64,000 nucleotides of DNA from an uncultured delta proteobacterium (GTDB taxonomy: Bacteria; Desulfobacterota; Desulfobulbia; Desulfobulbales; Desulfocapsaceae), in contig CAIUQR010000061.1 in the NCBI GenBank assembly GCA_903901335.1, positions 62,001 through 126,000 of the forward strand. The letters are read 5' to 3'. This document shows, one piece after another, positions 17,874 to 26,580 of the stretch. Both the position numbers and the translations under genes were made by a program. The notes under the pieces are model-generated. The model had not been told where the DNA came from. It saw only the letters and a list, made by a program, of their open reading frames with translations, and did no database searches. Each line of letters starts with the position of its first letter. The stretch's first letter is position 1.

Positions 17874-18433
17874 CGTTCATACTCCTTTCCCTTGCCCGAG
17901 AATATCTGTTTGATCTCGGATTTTTCTTTGATGGAATGCGGGAGAATGCTGAGTTTTCCTTTCATGAACATGCTCATCCCCAGTTTCATGTCGCCTAAGA
18001 AGTCGCCTGAGCGAAGTTTGTATCCGGCAATCATGCCAATCTCATAGGCCCTCCCCCAGTGTTTGATGGAATCAAGAAACGACTGGTGAAAAACGGGGAC
18101 GCGAGGTTGGGCGGGAGTGACCCCCTTCCTGAGGGCAAGCGATCTGAGGACATCCATCAGGCCTGCAATTTCAATATCGTTCGGGCAGCGTGTGGCGCAT
18201 GTCTCGCAGGCGGCACAGAGCCAGATAGTCTTGCTGTTCAAGAGAATATCTTCCATGCCGTAAGAGGCCAGTCGGACAACCTCCATGACCTTCAGGTCGA
18301 AGAAATCGGATACGGGGCAACCGGAAGAACAACGTCCACACTGGTAGCAGGCATGAACATCGATCTTCATTGATTCCAGTTTGTTCAGGAATTTTTTGTT
18401 CCCCATTTCCGGTGAGATGACATTAGTGTTCAT
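17870..18433 (-). CDS. hdrC: Heterodisulfide reductase subunit C-like protein
   Basis: A 187-residue protein with two [4Fe-4S] motifs, CYQCGRCSSGCP (about residues 30-41) and CAACETCATRCP (about 73-84), as in HdrC, which wires HdrA to HdrB. The ATG at 18433 is chosen because GGAG lies 7 nt upstream; an upstream TTG at 18445 would include that site. It overlaps the 3' end of the kinase gene by 11 nt and hdrB by 4 nt, so it starts the tightly coupled hdrCBA-mvhD-metVF run. Confidence 0.94.
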   Translation of the reverse strand: MNTNVISPEMGNKKFLNKLESMKIDVHACYQCGRCSSGCPVSDFFDLKVMEVVRLASYGMEDILLNSKTIWLCAACETCATRCPNDIEIAGLMDVLRSLALRKGVTPAQPRVPVFHQSFLDSIKHWGRAYEIGMIAGYKLRSGDFLGDMKLGMSMFMKGKLSILPHSIKEKSEIKQIFSGKGKEYER

Positions 18434-19994
18434 GATTTTCTCCAAGTAGATTTTCCATTACCGCCGGAAAACGGAGGGTAAAGGTCGCGCCGCTTTCCGG
18501 TGTGGAGGTGACTCTGATGCTGCCTTTATGTTCTTTGACAATTGCATACGAAACAGAAAGACCAAGGCCCGTTCCTTCCCCGGTCGCTTTTGTGGTAAAG
18601 AACGGATCAAATATTTTTTCCAGCAGACTTTCTTCAATACCGGGACCGGTATCGGAGATTATAATCTCGTCGATGTCCTGATTAGCCCGGGTTCTGGTTT
18701 TTATCCTCAGGGTGCCGTGTCCATCCATGGCCTGGGCTGCATTGATCATTATGTTCATGATCACCTGATTCAGTCGCATTGAGTTTCCGAAGATCGGAAG
18801 AATTTTTTCCTCAAGCTCCAGTATTATCGTAATATTATGAAAGAGAGGTTGATTTTTAAGCACCCCCAGGGTCTTGCGGATCACGGCGTTCGGGTCGATC
18901 AAATCCATCTCGTAGGTCGTCTGATGCGAGAACTCAAGCAGATCCGCGACAATCACCTTGCATCGTTCCGCCTCCCGGATAATCGTCTGCAAATCTTCCT
19001 GCAACGGGTGGTCATCGCCAAGCTCTTCCTGCACCAGATTAGCGTAAAGCATGATTCCCGACATAGGATTGTTAATCTCATGGGCTACACCGGCCGCGAG
19101 TCTGCCTAGCCCGGCCATCTTTTCAGACTGGATGAGCATATTATGTGTATGCGCAAGATTTTCTTCTATCTGCAGAATGGCCCGCATATCGGTGAAGATC
19201 CCGAAGGTGGCGATCTCCTGCCCCTTGTCATAGATAATCCCGCCCGAGAAACTGACCGGGATCTCATGACCGTCTTTATGTTTGGTGATGATTTCATGCC
19301 GCAACAGCTTGCCTTTGCCGCCGAACTCATTACTGCGCATGCGTTTGATCAGTTCGTAGGCAACATTTTCCTGATAGAGTCCGGTCACATGGAGACTGGA
19401 TATGGCCTCTTTTTCGGTATATCCCAAGAGAGCCTGGGCACCCTGGTTGAAAAGGATGATGCTTCCTTTCATGTCAGCCGCTATGATCGAGTCAACGGAA
19501 GAGTCGATAAGGTTATGAAAGAAGGCGTTACGTCGTCTCAGTTCCCGTTCAAGCTGTCTTTTTGTTGTTACGTCAATCAGATAGATAAGGTAGTATTCCG
19601 GTGTCGAAGGAAGATAGGCCACGACCGCATCGAGAACACATTTATTGCTTGTGGCTGGGTCTATGACAATTTCGTACCTGAGCCGGGAGGTATCCACTCT
19701 GTTCGGGAGACTCTGAAAATCTTTGATCATCACTAAAAGACGGTCATTACCTGGACCCAGGACATCTTTCAAATAGAGATCAGCCAGATGCCCGTATTTG
19801 ATTCCGAGAAAATGGCTGGCGGCAGGATTTGCATAGATAATCTGGTGCTCGGTACTGACGATGATCACGCCATTGGGTGTCTCTTCAAGTATTTGATATA
19901 AATAAACATTAGACCCAAGCTTCTGGGTGACGATGCCGAGTTTATTATATGATGACACCTGAACGGGCGTTTTATCCACGTTGATTACCGTCAA
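18423..19994 (-). CDS. PAS-PAS sensor histidine kinase (NtrB-like core)
   Basis: A 523-residue soluble kinase: PAS domain at about 31-140, second PAS at about 158-270 (SSVDSIIAADMKGSIILFNQ), HisKA with GVAHEINNPMSGIML near 305, and HATPase with G1 [16 protein letters not shown] and G2 GTGLGLSVSYAIV. No membrane segment. The start is a TTG at 19994 behind GGTGGAAAG, since no suitable ATG lies nearby; this start is uncertain. Its last codons overlap hdrC, so it is transcribed and probably translated with the operon. No cognate regulator lies in the cluster. A cytosolic redox or energy signal is plausible but inferred. Confidence 0.88.
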   Translation of the reverse strand: MTVINVDKTPVQVSSYNKLGIVTQKLGSNVYLYQILEETPNGVIIVSTEHQIIYANPAASHFLGIKYGHLADLYLKDVLGPGNDRLLVMIKDFQSLPNRVDTSRLRYEIVIDPATSNKCVLDAVVAYLPSTPEYYLIYLIDVTTKRQLERELRRRNAFFHNLIDSSVDSIIAADMKGSIILFNQGAQALLGYTEKEAISSLHVTGLYQENVAYELIKRMRSNEFGGKGKLLRHEIITKHKDGHEIPVSFSGGIIYDKGQEIATFGIFTDMRAILQIEENLAHTHNMLIQSEKMAGLGRLAAGVAHEINNPMSGIMLYANLVQEELGDDHPLQEDLQTIIREAERCKVIVADLLEFSHQTTYEMDLIDPNAVIRKTLGVLKNQPLFHNITIILELEEKILPIFGNSMRLNQVIMNIMINAAQAMDGHGTLRIKTRTRANQDIDEIIISDTGPGIEESLLEKIFDPFFTTKATGEGTGLGLSVSYAIVKEHKGSIRVTSTPESGATFTLRFPAVMENLLGENHEH

Positions 19995-20123
19995 TGCTGT
20001 TTCTTTCCACCTGTACCGTTGGCGGGTGTGATAAAGCCACTACATTGTCTTTCTCAAAACTTCCCCGGTGTTTGAAAAGGACTCTTCTCCCTGCCAGCAC
20101 GATTCGGAAGCTTTTACGACCTG

Positions 20124-21011
20124 TTACCGCTGGATAAGATCAAGAAATTCAGGTAGCTTATCTCCCCAGCCAATGGCCAGAAGAACAATTCCGTCTCCCA
20201 GAGGTATGAGCTCTTTCAGGAAGTCTGCCGCTACCTGCATACCCGCGTCCTTTTTGACTGGGGCCTGCATCATTTTCTTTAAAAATTCCTGGGGGATGGA
20301 TGGGATTCCAGGAAGATTGTTGAGGTAACGGATCATGGTGACGGATTTAAGCAACATTACCGAGGAGTAGAGTTTAATGCCTGTTTCTTCAGCAAAAGGC
20401 ATAAACTGTTCGATAATATTTATGTCATAGGTGGGGCCGAGGGTGACGGAACTGACGCCATAATCCTTCATAACCTTAAAAAATTCCCCACGCTCTCTGT
20501 TCGTTTTGACATCGTCTGAAAGGTCCAGGGAAACGCCTATGGTAAAGTCCGTTGCACCGTCAAGCGGTTCTCCTGCAAGGTCTTTACCGGCGTTCAGGGA
20601 AGAGATACATTTCAACATGGTTTCCAGGTTGAGATCACCGCTTGTGCGGGCGACAGGCTGGTCACCTTCAGCGGGATCATGTCCTTCCTTGATGACAATA
20701 TTTTTAATTCCGAGAGCAGCCGAAGTTAAGAGATCGGCCTGAAAGGAGATGCGGTTGCGATCCCGACCGGTGATTATCATGATCGGTTCGATATTCCGCT
20801 CTTTGAGGGTCAGGCATGGGGCCAGGGGAGACATACGCATGATGGCGTGTTCGCTGTCGGTGACCCGAACAGCATTCACTCTCCCTCTGATACTGAGGGC
20901 TGTTTTGAGAAATCCCGCGAGGTTCACTCCTTTAGGGGGATCGATTTCGGCAATCAGATTGTAAGGATTGTCGGGTGAGATGGGAGTAATACTTTTGTTA
21001 ACAGCTTCCAT
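20124..21011 (-). CDS. MetF-family protein, second methylenetetrahydrofolate reductase paralogue
   Basis: A 295-residue TIM-barrel protein homologous in pattern to the metF of the same cluster: IAEIDPPKGV at the N-terminus, AVRVTDSEHAIMRMSPLAP, ITGRDRNRISFQADLLTSAALGIKN (shared with RDRNRIALQSDLLGASALGI of metF). The ATG at 21011 has AGGAGG 5 nt upstream; the longer ORF reading is not supported. It leads the minus-strand cluster, 129 nt before the kinase gene. It has no MetV of its own, so it may be an alternative catalytic subunit or act on another folate or corrinoid-linked substrate. Confidence 0.82.
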   Translation of the reverse strand: MEAVNKSITPISPDNPYNLIAEIDPPKGVNLAGFLKTALSIRGRVNAVRVTDSEHAIMRMSPLAPCLTLKERNIEPIMIITGRDRNRISFQADLLTSAALGIKNIVIKEGHDPAEGDQPVARTSGDLNLETMLKCISSLNAGKDLAGEPLDGATDFTIGVSLDLSDDVKTNRERGEFFKVMKDYGVSSVTLGPTYDINIIEQFMPFAEETGIKLYSSVMLLKSVTMIRYLNNLPGIPSIPQEFLKKMMQAPVKKDAGMQVAADFLKELIPLGDGIVLLAIGWGDKLPEFLDLIQR

Positions 21012-21358
21012 TGAACCTCCTGTAAGATGATTCCTGCAAGTTGATAAACAGAGTACTTTTTGAAGAGACAACAAGTGGTGATATGGAGTATGGCTTTCGA
21101 CCCTGAATGTTACAGGACAAAAAAGGCATTTGATCATGTCAGACCACTCGCAGATCATTTGGACTTAACAAATAATTTATTAAAATTCAAGTAAAAAAAT
21201 CAGGTTCTTTTCTCCTTCGGTCAAACGCAGGGAAAAGAGGATTTTAGACCTGGAAAGAATGTTGATGAGGTCTTTTCAACCATCATATTATTTGGGACCG
21301 GACAATTCAGGATTGAGTTTGTTCTACGCCGATGTTATGTGAAGGAGGTTGGCGTGGG
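21012..21358. other. Divergent intergenic region, AT-rich
   Basis: 347 nt separate the MetF paralogue (minus) from the 155-residue orphan (plus). The middle (about 21165-21200) is AT-rich and must hold promoters for both, including the likely main promoter of the Hdr/MetVF cluster. I see no convincing -35/-10 pair, sigma-54 site or riboswitch fold. Confidence 0.5.
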
Positions 21359-21826
21359 ATGTTACACGGTGAAGGCTTGATAAAGTCTCCAAGGTTTTTC
21401 AATAGGGAGAAATTGAACGTTTTGAAAGAAGATGCCATAAATGAAGATTCTATAGTTGTGCGCTTTGACAATGTCATCATGACGGATTGCAGCAGCGCGA
21501 TCATTGTTCCTGAAAGATCTCTGCGCGAGGCAGGGTTTATAAAGACTCTGACGGCTCATGCCCGTGCCCATTCCAAACATGAATTCCATGCAATGGCCCA
21601 GATGGCTTTTTATCAGTTTCAGGATGGCGAATTGGAAAGTACAGCTGTTCAGGGCATTGTTACGGTTGAAAGGGGAACGGAAGTTGAAAAGCTGGCCGCC
21701 GGTATGGTGATTTGTCGTGATCGGAAAGGGAATTTTCATCTCCTTGTCCATGAGGGTCAGAATGCAAAAAAACTTCTGGAGGCGACCCACCGCTTTTGTA
21801 CCCGCTGGGTACGGCTGGATATCTGA
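21359..21826 (+). CDS. Conserved-looking protein of unknown function, 155 aa
   Basis: I do not recognise this protein. The ATG at 21359 is chosen because GAAGGAGG lies about 10 nt upstream; the open frame runs further up to 21332. It has no signal peptide, membrane helix or metal motif; the middle (SIVVRFDNVIMTDCSSAIIVPERSLREAG) and the end (HRFCTRWVRLDI) look like a mixed alpha/beta fold. Codon use resembles its neighbours, so it is likely real. It stands alone, divergent from the MetF paralogue. Confidence 0.6.
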   Translation: MLHGEGLIKSPRFFNREKLNVLKEDAINEDSIVVRFDNVIMTDCSSAIIVPERSLREAGFIKTLTAHARAHSKHEFHAMAQMAFYQFQDGELESTAVQGIVTVERGTEVEKLAAGMVICRDRKGNFHLLVHEGQNAKKLLEATHRFCTRWVRLDI

Positions 21827-21990
21827 AGGGATTTTTTTCGGAATTTTTTCAATCGGGGGCGATTTTTTTTGGTTTTGTAGGAAAAATGTAAGATTCATTT
21901 GTTAGAGTGGCCTCAGAAAACTGTGCGTGAAGATCGCTTTACGCACTGTCCTGGCATGTCGCCAACCTACCAACTGAAAAGGAGTATAAA

Positions 21991-22338
21991 ATGAGAAAGA
22001 TGAACGTTCTTGTCGTCATGATGCTGATGCTGGTATTTTCCGTTGTAACTGTATTTGCAGCCACCCCTGCGGAGACAAAGGAAAAACCGGCAGTAACGAA
22101 AACCACAGATACAACTGCTGCCCCGGCTCCCGCAGTTACAGCAGCTGATGCAGTCAATATCAACACCGCCGATGCGGCTGGACTGGTGAAGATCAAAGGG
22201 ATCGGTCCGAAAAAAGCCGAGGCCATTCTCGCTTATCGCAAGACAAACGGAAATTTCAAAAATATTGAAGAGTTGAGAAAGGTCAAAGGAATTGGTCCCA
22301 AAATCTTTGAAAAAATCAAATCCCATATAACCATCTGA
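21991..22338 (+). CDS. Secreted helix-hairpin-helix protein, ComEA-like
   Basis: A 115-residue protein: N-terminal signal peptide (about 1-23, ending FAA), a low-complexity Ala/Thr/Pro linker (24-50), then a ComEA-type double helix-hairpin-helix (VNINTADAAGLVKIKGIGPKKAEAI and IEELRKVKGIGPKIFEKI). Such proteins bind DNA outside the inner membrane, in competence or of unknown role. AAGGAG lies 8 nt before the ATG. It is a single gene followed by hairpins. Confidence 0.88.
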   Translation: MRKMNVLVVMMLMLVFSVVTVFAATPAETKEKPAVTKTTDTTAAPAPAVTAADAVNINTADAAGLVKIKGIGPKKAEAILAYRKTNGNFKNIEELRKVKGIGPKIFEKIKSHITI

Positions 22339-22348
22339 TCTTTTAATG

Positions 22349-22387
22349 TTTTCTTTCGGGGGCTTCAGTGGAGTCCTCGAAAGAAAA
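22349..22387. other. Inverted repeat downstream of the ComEA-like gene
   Basis: ttttctttcg (from 22349) pairs with cgaaagaaaa (to 22387) around a GC-containing centre, 11 nt after the stop. The T tract is on the 5' arm, so as a terminator it would act best on the minus strand; it may still fold in the plus-strand transcript. Confidence 0.4.
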
Positions 22388-22543
22388 CTGACCGTATCTC
22401 TTTCTTCCTCATATTTCCAGCCCTCCTTACAGGACCGAACTGCGATAGGTATAAAAAAAGAGAAAAAGAATGCCTTTGTTTTAAAAAAATTGCATTGGTA
22501 TGATATAGTAGTTTAGATCTTTCAGGAAAATAAGTTTCTAAGC

Positions 22544-22578
22544 GCTTATCCGAAACTAAAGCTGACTTACGGATAAGC
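22544..22578. promoter_or_regulatory. 9-bp inverted repeat before the HDOD gene
   Basis: GCTTATCCG (22544-22552) and CGGATAAGC (22570-22578) form a perfect 9-bp inverted repeat with a 17-nt spacer, 48 nt upstream of the HDOD start. It could be a leader hairpin or a split operator. Confidence 0.35.
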
Positions 22579-22625
22579 TCTAAGGCCATGCATGCTGGCT
22601 TCTTTTTTTCGGTAAACAGAGACAT

Positions 22626-23495
22626 ATGGGTATCGACAATGTAATTGACTCTCTTCCTCCGCTGCCGTTAACCGTTGCGAAGGTAATAAAAGTTACCACG
22701 AATCCGAACAGTTCTGCAGACGATCTGGTCAAGGCTATTCTCCCCGACCAGAGCATGTGTGCGGCGATCCTGAAAATGGCCAATTCCGCTTTGTATGGAC
22801 ATTCCAAAAAAATCAGTTCGTTGCGGTCGGCTATCGTGGTGCTTGGTTACAGGGAAGTACAGAGTATTGTGATGGGCAAGGCGGCAATTTCCACTTTCCG
22901 GCAGTCGTTTAAAGAGAATAAGATAGAAATAGCAAAATTCTGGGAACATTCGTTTGCCTGTGGACTGGCTGCAAAAATTATTGCCGAGAATCTTGGGCTT
23001 TCAACCGGTCAATTTTTTATGAGCGGTCTGTTGCATGATATCGGTAAATTGGTATTGTTTTTGGCCTTGCCCGGGAAATATAAACCGGCGGTCTGGATGA
23101 CATCTTTCAGCACCAGTGAACGACTTGCCGAGGAAAAACAGAATTTTTCGGCAAGTCACGATGTCATTGGCGGACGACTATTAAGAAAGTGGCTGTTTCC
23201 GGATAATCTTATTCTTGCTCTGGAACACCATCATTGTCCACAGAAATCCCCGACCTTGGATGGATATCCTCTTGTCATCCAGCTGGCCGACATTTTATCC
23301 TTTCTCTGCTGCAATCCGGAATTTGTGGCGGGGCGTAGTTTAATTACGGTTATCACAGAATACGTGCCGGATATTGAAGTAAGATGGGAGAGCAGGAACC
23401 TGATCTGGAATCCAATAATGATTGAATCCTGGTTTGACTGGTTGAAAATCGACCAGGCTTATGGCAGTTCGATTATGAACATCCTCTCAGTGTAA
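22626..23495 (+). CDS. HDOD-domain signalling protein
   Basis: A 289-residue protein consisting mostly of one HDOD domain (from SLPPLPLTVAKVIKV to about residue 220). It keeps an HD-like pair in SGLLHDIGKLVLF and a His-rich ALEHHHCPQ, while HDOD proteins are usually non-catalytic adaptors in signalling or motility. No membrane segment. The ATG at 22626 lacks a strong ribosome site. Its 3' end overlaps the convergent M15 peptidase gene by 9 nt. Confidence 0.85.
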   Translation: MGIDNVIDSLPPLPLTVAKVIKVTTNPNSSADDLVKAILPDQSMCAAILKMANSALYGHSKKISSLRSAIVVLGYREVQSIVMGKAAISTFRQSFKENKIEIAKFWEHSFACGLAAKIIAENLGLSTGQFFMSGLLHDIGKLVLFLALPGKYKPAVWMTSFSTSERLAEEKQNFSASHDVIGGRLLRKWLFPDNLILALEHHHCPQKSPTLDGYPLVIQLADILSFLCCNPEFVAGRSLITVITEYVPDIEVRWESRNLIWNPIMIESWFDWLKIDQAYGSSIMNILSV

Positions 23496-24461
23496 GCTTT
23501 TTGGAAGGGGAGAAGGGGGGCTGTTTTTTTCAACAGGCCGGTCTGACAATTCGATTTCGTTGGAAAGGATCTCGACCGGCATCTGCGGGAAAGGTCTGTT
23601 GCAGAAATCCATTTTGACCCTGTATTTACCGGCTGGCAACCTTACAGGAAGGTCGATATATATAAATCGAGAGGCCTTTCTGTTTGTAATCATCACACAA
23701 TCGGCAGCATTTCCGGTGGTAACCTGAACTGTTGTTCCAGTGCCGGAGGTATCGCTGGTAAGAGTCACGGTCCGGTTGATCCCAAAGGAAAAATCACTGA
23801 TTGCAGAGAGTGACAAGCGAACCTTTTCGCCTGACCGGTAACGATCATAGTCTGTGGAGAGATAGATCCGCTGGTTATAATCGCTTTCTCCTGTTCTGAT
23901 CTTTGATGTCGCCGCCTCCCAGAACCGTGGTCTGGCCGAATCCAGATGGATGTCTGTCCCGCCATAATAACCCACGCCGCAGCATTCTTCGTTTTTGATA
24001 ATCGTCCAGAGGCTCTTGCCGTCAACTCCGTCAATATTGAAATCTATGGCCATCCCGTCTATGTGCTGGCTGGTCCTGGCAACGTTTCCTCCGGCATTCC
24101 GGATCGTGCCGTTGTATTCCGGACTCCGGTAACCCGAATCGAGGTTGATCACCTTCCCTGGGGCGACAAGGTCGGAAAAATGGTCAAGCATGCAGATCAA
24201 GCGCGGTGAGATATGTTCACCCTTTTCTCCGGTTGGAAATCCGAAAACCTTGTCGATTCTGTTGAATCCCTCTTCATTCAACGAGCCGTCGGTTGTGAAG
24301 AGGGTGACCTTCGCTTCCTGTCCGGTTTTGGCGTTCCTGATATGGATCCAGCCGTCACCGATAATAAAAAAGCGGCTTGGCGGTGAAGCAGCAGCCCCTG
24401 CCATTGTTGGAACAGAAAGCAGCAGGCCTAACAGAATAATTGCTGGAAGGCCGGATATCAT
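23487..24461 (-). CDS. Secreted M15-family peptidase (DUF882/YcbK-like) with C-terminal extension
   Basis: A 324-residue exported protein: signal peptide about 1-23 (ends AGAA), a catalytic domain with the zinc motif SQHIDGMAIDF and downstream HLDSARPRFW, typical of peptidoglycan-type M15A peptidases (INLDSGYRSPEYN precedes). After about residue 210 comes a beta-rich region (RTVTLTSDTSGTGTTVQV) that is not part of the usual short DUF882 proteins and may bind cell wall or act as a structural domain. The ATG at 24461 has GGGAGGAG upstream; a longer ORF upstream is not used. Confidence 0.85.
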   Translation of the reverse strand: MISGLPAIILLGLLLSVPTMAGAAASPPSRFFIIGDGWIHIRNAKTGQEAKVTLFTTDGSLNEEGFNRIDKVFGFPTGEKGEHISPRLICMLDHFSDLVAPGKVINLDSGYRSPEYNGTIRNAGGNVARTSQHIDGMAIDFNIDGVDGKSLWTIIKNEECCGVGYYGGTDIHLDSARPRFWEAATSKIRTGESDYNQRIYLSTDYDRYRSGEKVRLSLSAISDFSFGINRTVTLTSDTSGTGTTVQVTTGNAADCVMITNRKASRFIYIDLPVRLPAGKYRVKMDFCNRPFPQMPVEILSNEIELSDRPVEKNSPPSPLPKSLH

Positions 24462-24731
24462 ACCTGAAACTCCTCCCTCGTTTGAATCCGGGTGTCTCCA
24501 CCTGGATAGATGATCTCCAAATTTATCTCGACTCTTCGAAGTCTTGCATTCTCGGAAGAGTCTGATTACGATGCAGTGTATCATGTTCTGGTTCATGGTG
24601 ATAGGAACGGAGAATGGTTTTTTGACCGTCTTGTATTGATATGATACCCTGCAAGTGTTCAGGCCGCCAGGCCAATTATCGATCGGGACACACCAGTGAG
24701 GATGGTGTAACATTTTTCAGATAAATTGCCG

Positions 24732-25556
24732 ATGACAACCTTGTTGTACTACGATACCGATCAGATCTATTATGAAGAGATAGAGGGCGATCCGGAATAT
24801 CCCACCTTGGTTTTTCTCCATGAGGGACTGGGATGCCATGCGATGTGGAAGGGTTTTCCCCGGCAACTGTGCGAGAAGACCGGCTGCCCCGGATTGATCT
24901 ATGATCGAATGGGGTATGGAAAGTCTTCTCCGCTGACCTTGCCCCGTACTATCCGATATCTGCATGACTCCGCGCTCCATGAGTTGCCCTATGTGCTTGA
25001 GCAGTGTATTCCCAAAAGACCCTTTATCCTGATCGGTCATTCGGACGGAGGGAGTATCAGCCTTATCTTCGGCGCTGAAAGACCACCATTTCTAAAAGGG
25101 ATCATTACGGAAGCCGCGCATGTCTTTGTCGAGCCTGTAACAATCACGGGGATTCGGAAGGTGGATGCGGCCTATAAAAAAGGGGAGATGAAGGGCCTCT
25201 CAAAGTATCACGGAGAAAACACGGAATATATTTTCAGGGCCTGGGCGGATACATGGCTGAGCGACTGGTTCCAAATCTGGAATATCGAGAAACTGCTGCC
25301 GGCAATTCAATGTCCGCTGCTGGTTGTTCAGGGGCGGGCCGACCAGTACGGCACCGAACGGCAGGTTGAGGCGATTGTCTCGAAATCATCCGGCTGGGCC
25401 GAAGCCGTTCTGTTGGATAATTGTGGCCATTCACCACATCAGGAAGTGCCGGAGACCGCACTGGACATCATGTCCGGGTTCATTAGACGAGCTCTATGTA
25501 GCTGTCTTTCCAAAGAGACACAAAAAAACTTCCTCACTACAGCATCGTGTGAATAA
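24732..25556 (+). CDS. Alpha/beta hydrolase
   Basis: A 274-residue single-domain hydrolase. Oxyanion-type segment FLHEGLG, nucleophile elbow GHSDGG (Ser), acid in VQGRADQYG and histidine in NCGHSPH make a complete triad. No signal peptide. The substrate is unknown. ATG 24732 is chosen; an in-frame TTG lies at 24726 and no ribosome site decides between them. A bidirectional terminator follows. Confidence 0.88.
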   Translation: MTTLLYYDTDQIYYEEIEGDPEYPTLVFLHEGLGCHAMWKGFPRQLCEKTGCPGLIYDRMGYGKSSPLTLPRTIRYLHDSALHELPYVLEQCIPKRPFILIGHSDGGSISLIFGAERPPFLKGIITEAAHVFVEPVTITGIRKVDAAYKKGEMKGLSKYHGENTEYIFRAWADTWLSDWFQIWNIEKLLPAIQCPLLVVQGRADQYGTERQVEAIVSKSSGWAEAVLLDNCGHSPHQEVPETALDIMSGFIRRALCSCLSKETQKNFLTTASCE

Positions 25557-25557
25557 A

Positions 25558-25591
25558 AAACCGATATTTGCCGGCCGGCAAATATCGGTTT
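25558..25591. terminator. Perfect 34-bp palindrome, bidirectional terminator
   Basis: The sequence 25558-25591 is a perfect palindrome centred on CCGG/CCGG, with A-rich sequence on its left and a T run on its right, between convergent genes (hydrolase plus, secreted protein minus). It can terminate both. Confidence 0.8.
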
Positions 25592-25662
25592 GTATTTTTA
25601 CTCACATTACAGAAGAACGGCGGGTTTTCTAAGGCTATCCTAAGATATGGTGTCTATCCCTG

Positions 25663-26139
25663 TCAGTCTCTATATCGATGATGTTCCCGTTCCCAGTGAC
25701 GTTCCCGTTCCCATCTATTCCAGTTTCTTTCAACCTCTCTATGATGGATACGACGTTGGTCACGGTAAGAATACCGGAAGTCTGGTGGTAAACCGATTAT
25801 GGCACCAGGAACCCTTTCATGAACTATATGTCCCCATGGACCGTTGTAGGAACGTGAACGGTACCAGCGTCCTTCGTACGGGCGCCACCAGAAACCCTGA
25901 TAGAATACCATATCCTCTTCAACATCTGGCGCGACATAGACATTTGTACGAGGCACAACCACCAGTTCAGGTGGAGAAGGGATGATGACCGGTGGTGGCA
26001 AAGGAATTCCGACTACGACTCCTGGTACCGGAATAAACGGTCCAGGGTGTCCCCGAAAGGCAAAACTCTGGCTGGGAAATCCAGCTGTGGTCAGGATAAT
26101 TGCCCCGGCCACCGCAAAACAAAACCGTTTAAAGCCCAT
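25663..26139 (-). CDS. Secreted Pro/Trp/Arg-rich protein of unknown function
   Basis: A 158-residue exported protein: signal peptide about 1-27 (ends SFA), a proline-rich stretch (PVPGVVVGIPLPPPV), then an aromatic block FWWRPYEGRWYRSRSYNGPW, and a C-terminal Arg/Glu/Trp/His-rich tail built from short repeats (RWERERHWEREHHR). Similar small periplasmic proteins exist in anaerobic proteobacteria, but none has a function I can name. GGAG precedes the ATG. Confidence 0.75.
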   Translation of the reverse strand: MGFKRFCFAVAGAIILTTAGFPSQSFAFRGHPGPFIPVPGVVVGIPLPPPVIIPSPPELVVVPRTNVYVAPDVEEDMVFYQGFWWRPYEGRWYRSRSYNGPWGHIVHERVPGAIIGLPPDFRYSYRDQRRIHHREVERNWNRWERERHWEREHHRYRD

Positions 26140-26580
26140 ATAGTATTCTCCTTCGATGTATTTAATGTTATTAGAATGATATAACAGTTAAATACAAATA
26201 CAAAAAAAGTAAATGACTATTTTGTAAAACAATGAGTACCTTGACCTTCTCAAGGCAGTGAATCGAAAGACAGGGAGGTTCCATATGCTCGTGCGTTGAC
26301 ACTATTATGGTTTTGGTATCATTTGGTTTGCTCCTGGAAAAGAAGGGAAGGGGAGATGATTATCATAGAATCGAGGAAATTTTTGAGGTAATCTTCCGTA
26401 ATCGGAGACAATTCGGCAGTACTGACCATGGGGTAATATATCCTTGAATGCCTTTGGCATACATACACTGATACACCGGATCGAAGTCTACACAATCTCC
26501 GGCTTGCAGTCTGCCGGAATGAAAACAAGTTAGATATGTGCCGAAAAGTTATAACAAATTTATTGCAGGAGAATAATTAT
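26140..26580. other. Intergenic region without convincing gene
   Basis: 441 nt between divergent genes. The part next to 26139 is AT-rich and probably holds that gene's promoter. A 69-codon minus-strand ORF (26319-26528) has no ribosome site and no recognisable domain, so it is not called. Confidence 0.5.

Noticed and set aside
21012-21358. Search for a sigma-54 promoter that would suit the NtrB-like kinase
   Set aside because: No convincing GG-N10-GC pair with flanking TGGCAC/TTGCA was seen upstream of the MetF paralogue.
25672-25736. Short repeats (gttcccgttccc type) that could be a microsatellite or CRISPR-like array
   Set aside because: They are the coding sequence of the Arg/Glu/Trp-rich tail of the secreted protein, with no regular spacers.
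26319-26528. A 69-codon minus-strand ORF in the gap before the YqeY gene
   Set aside because: No ribosome site, no domain, and composition typical of chance translation.
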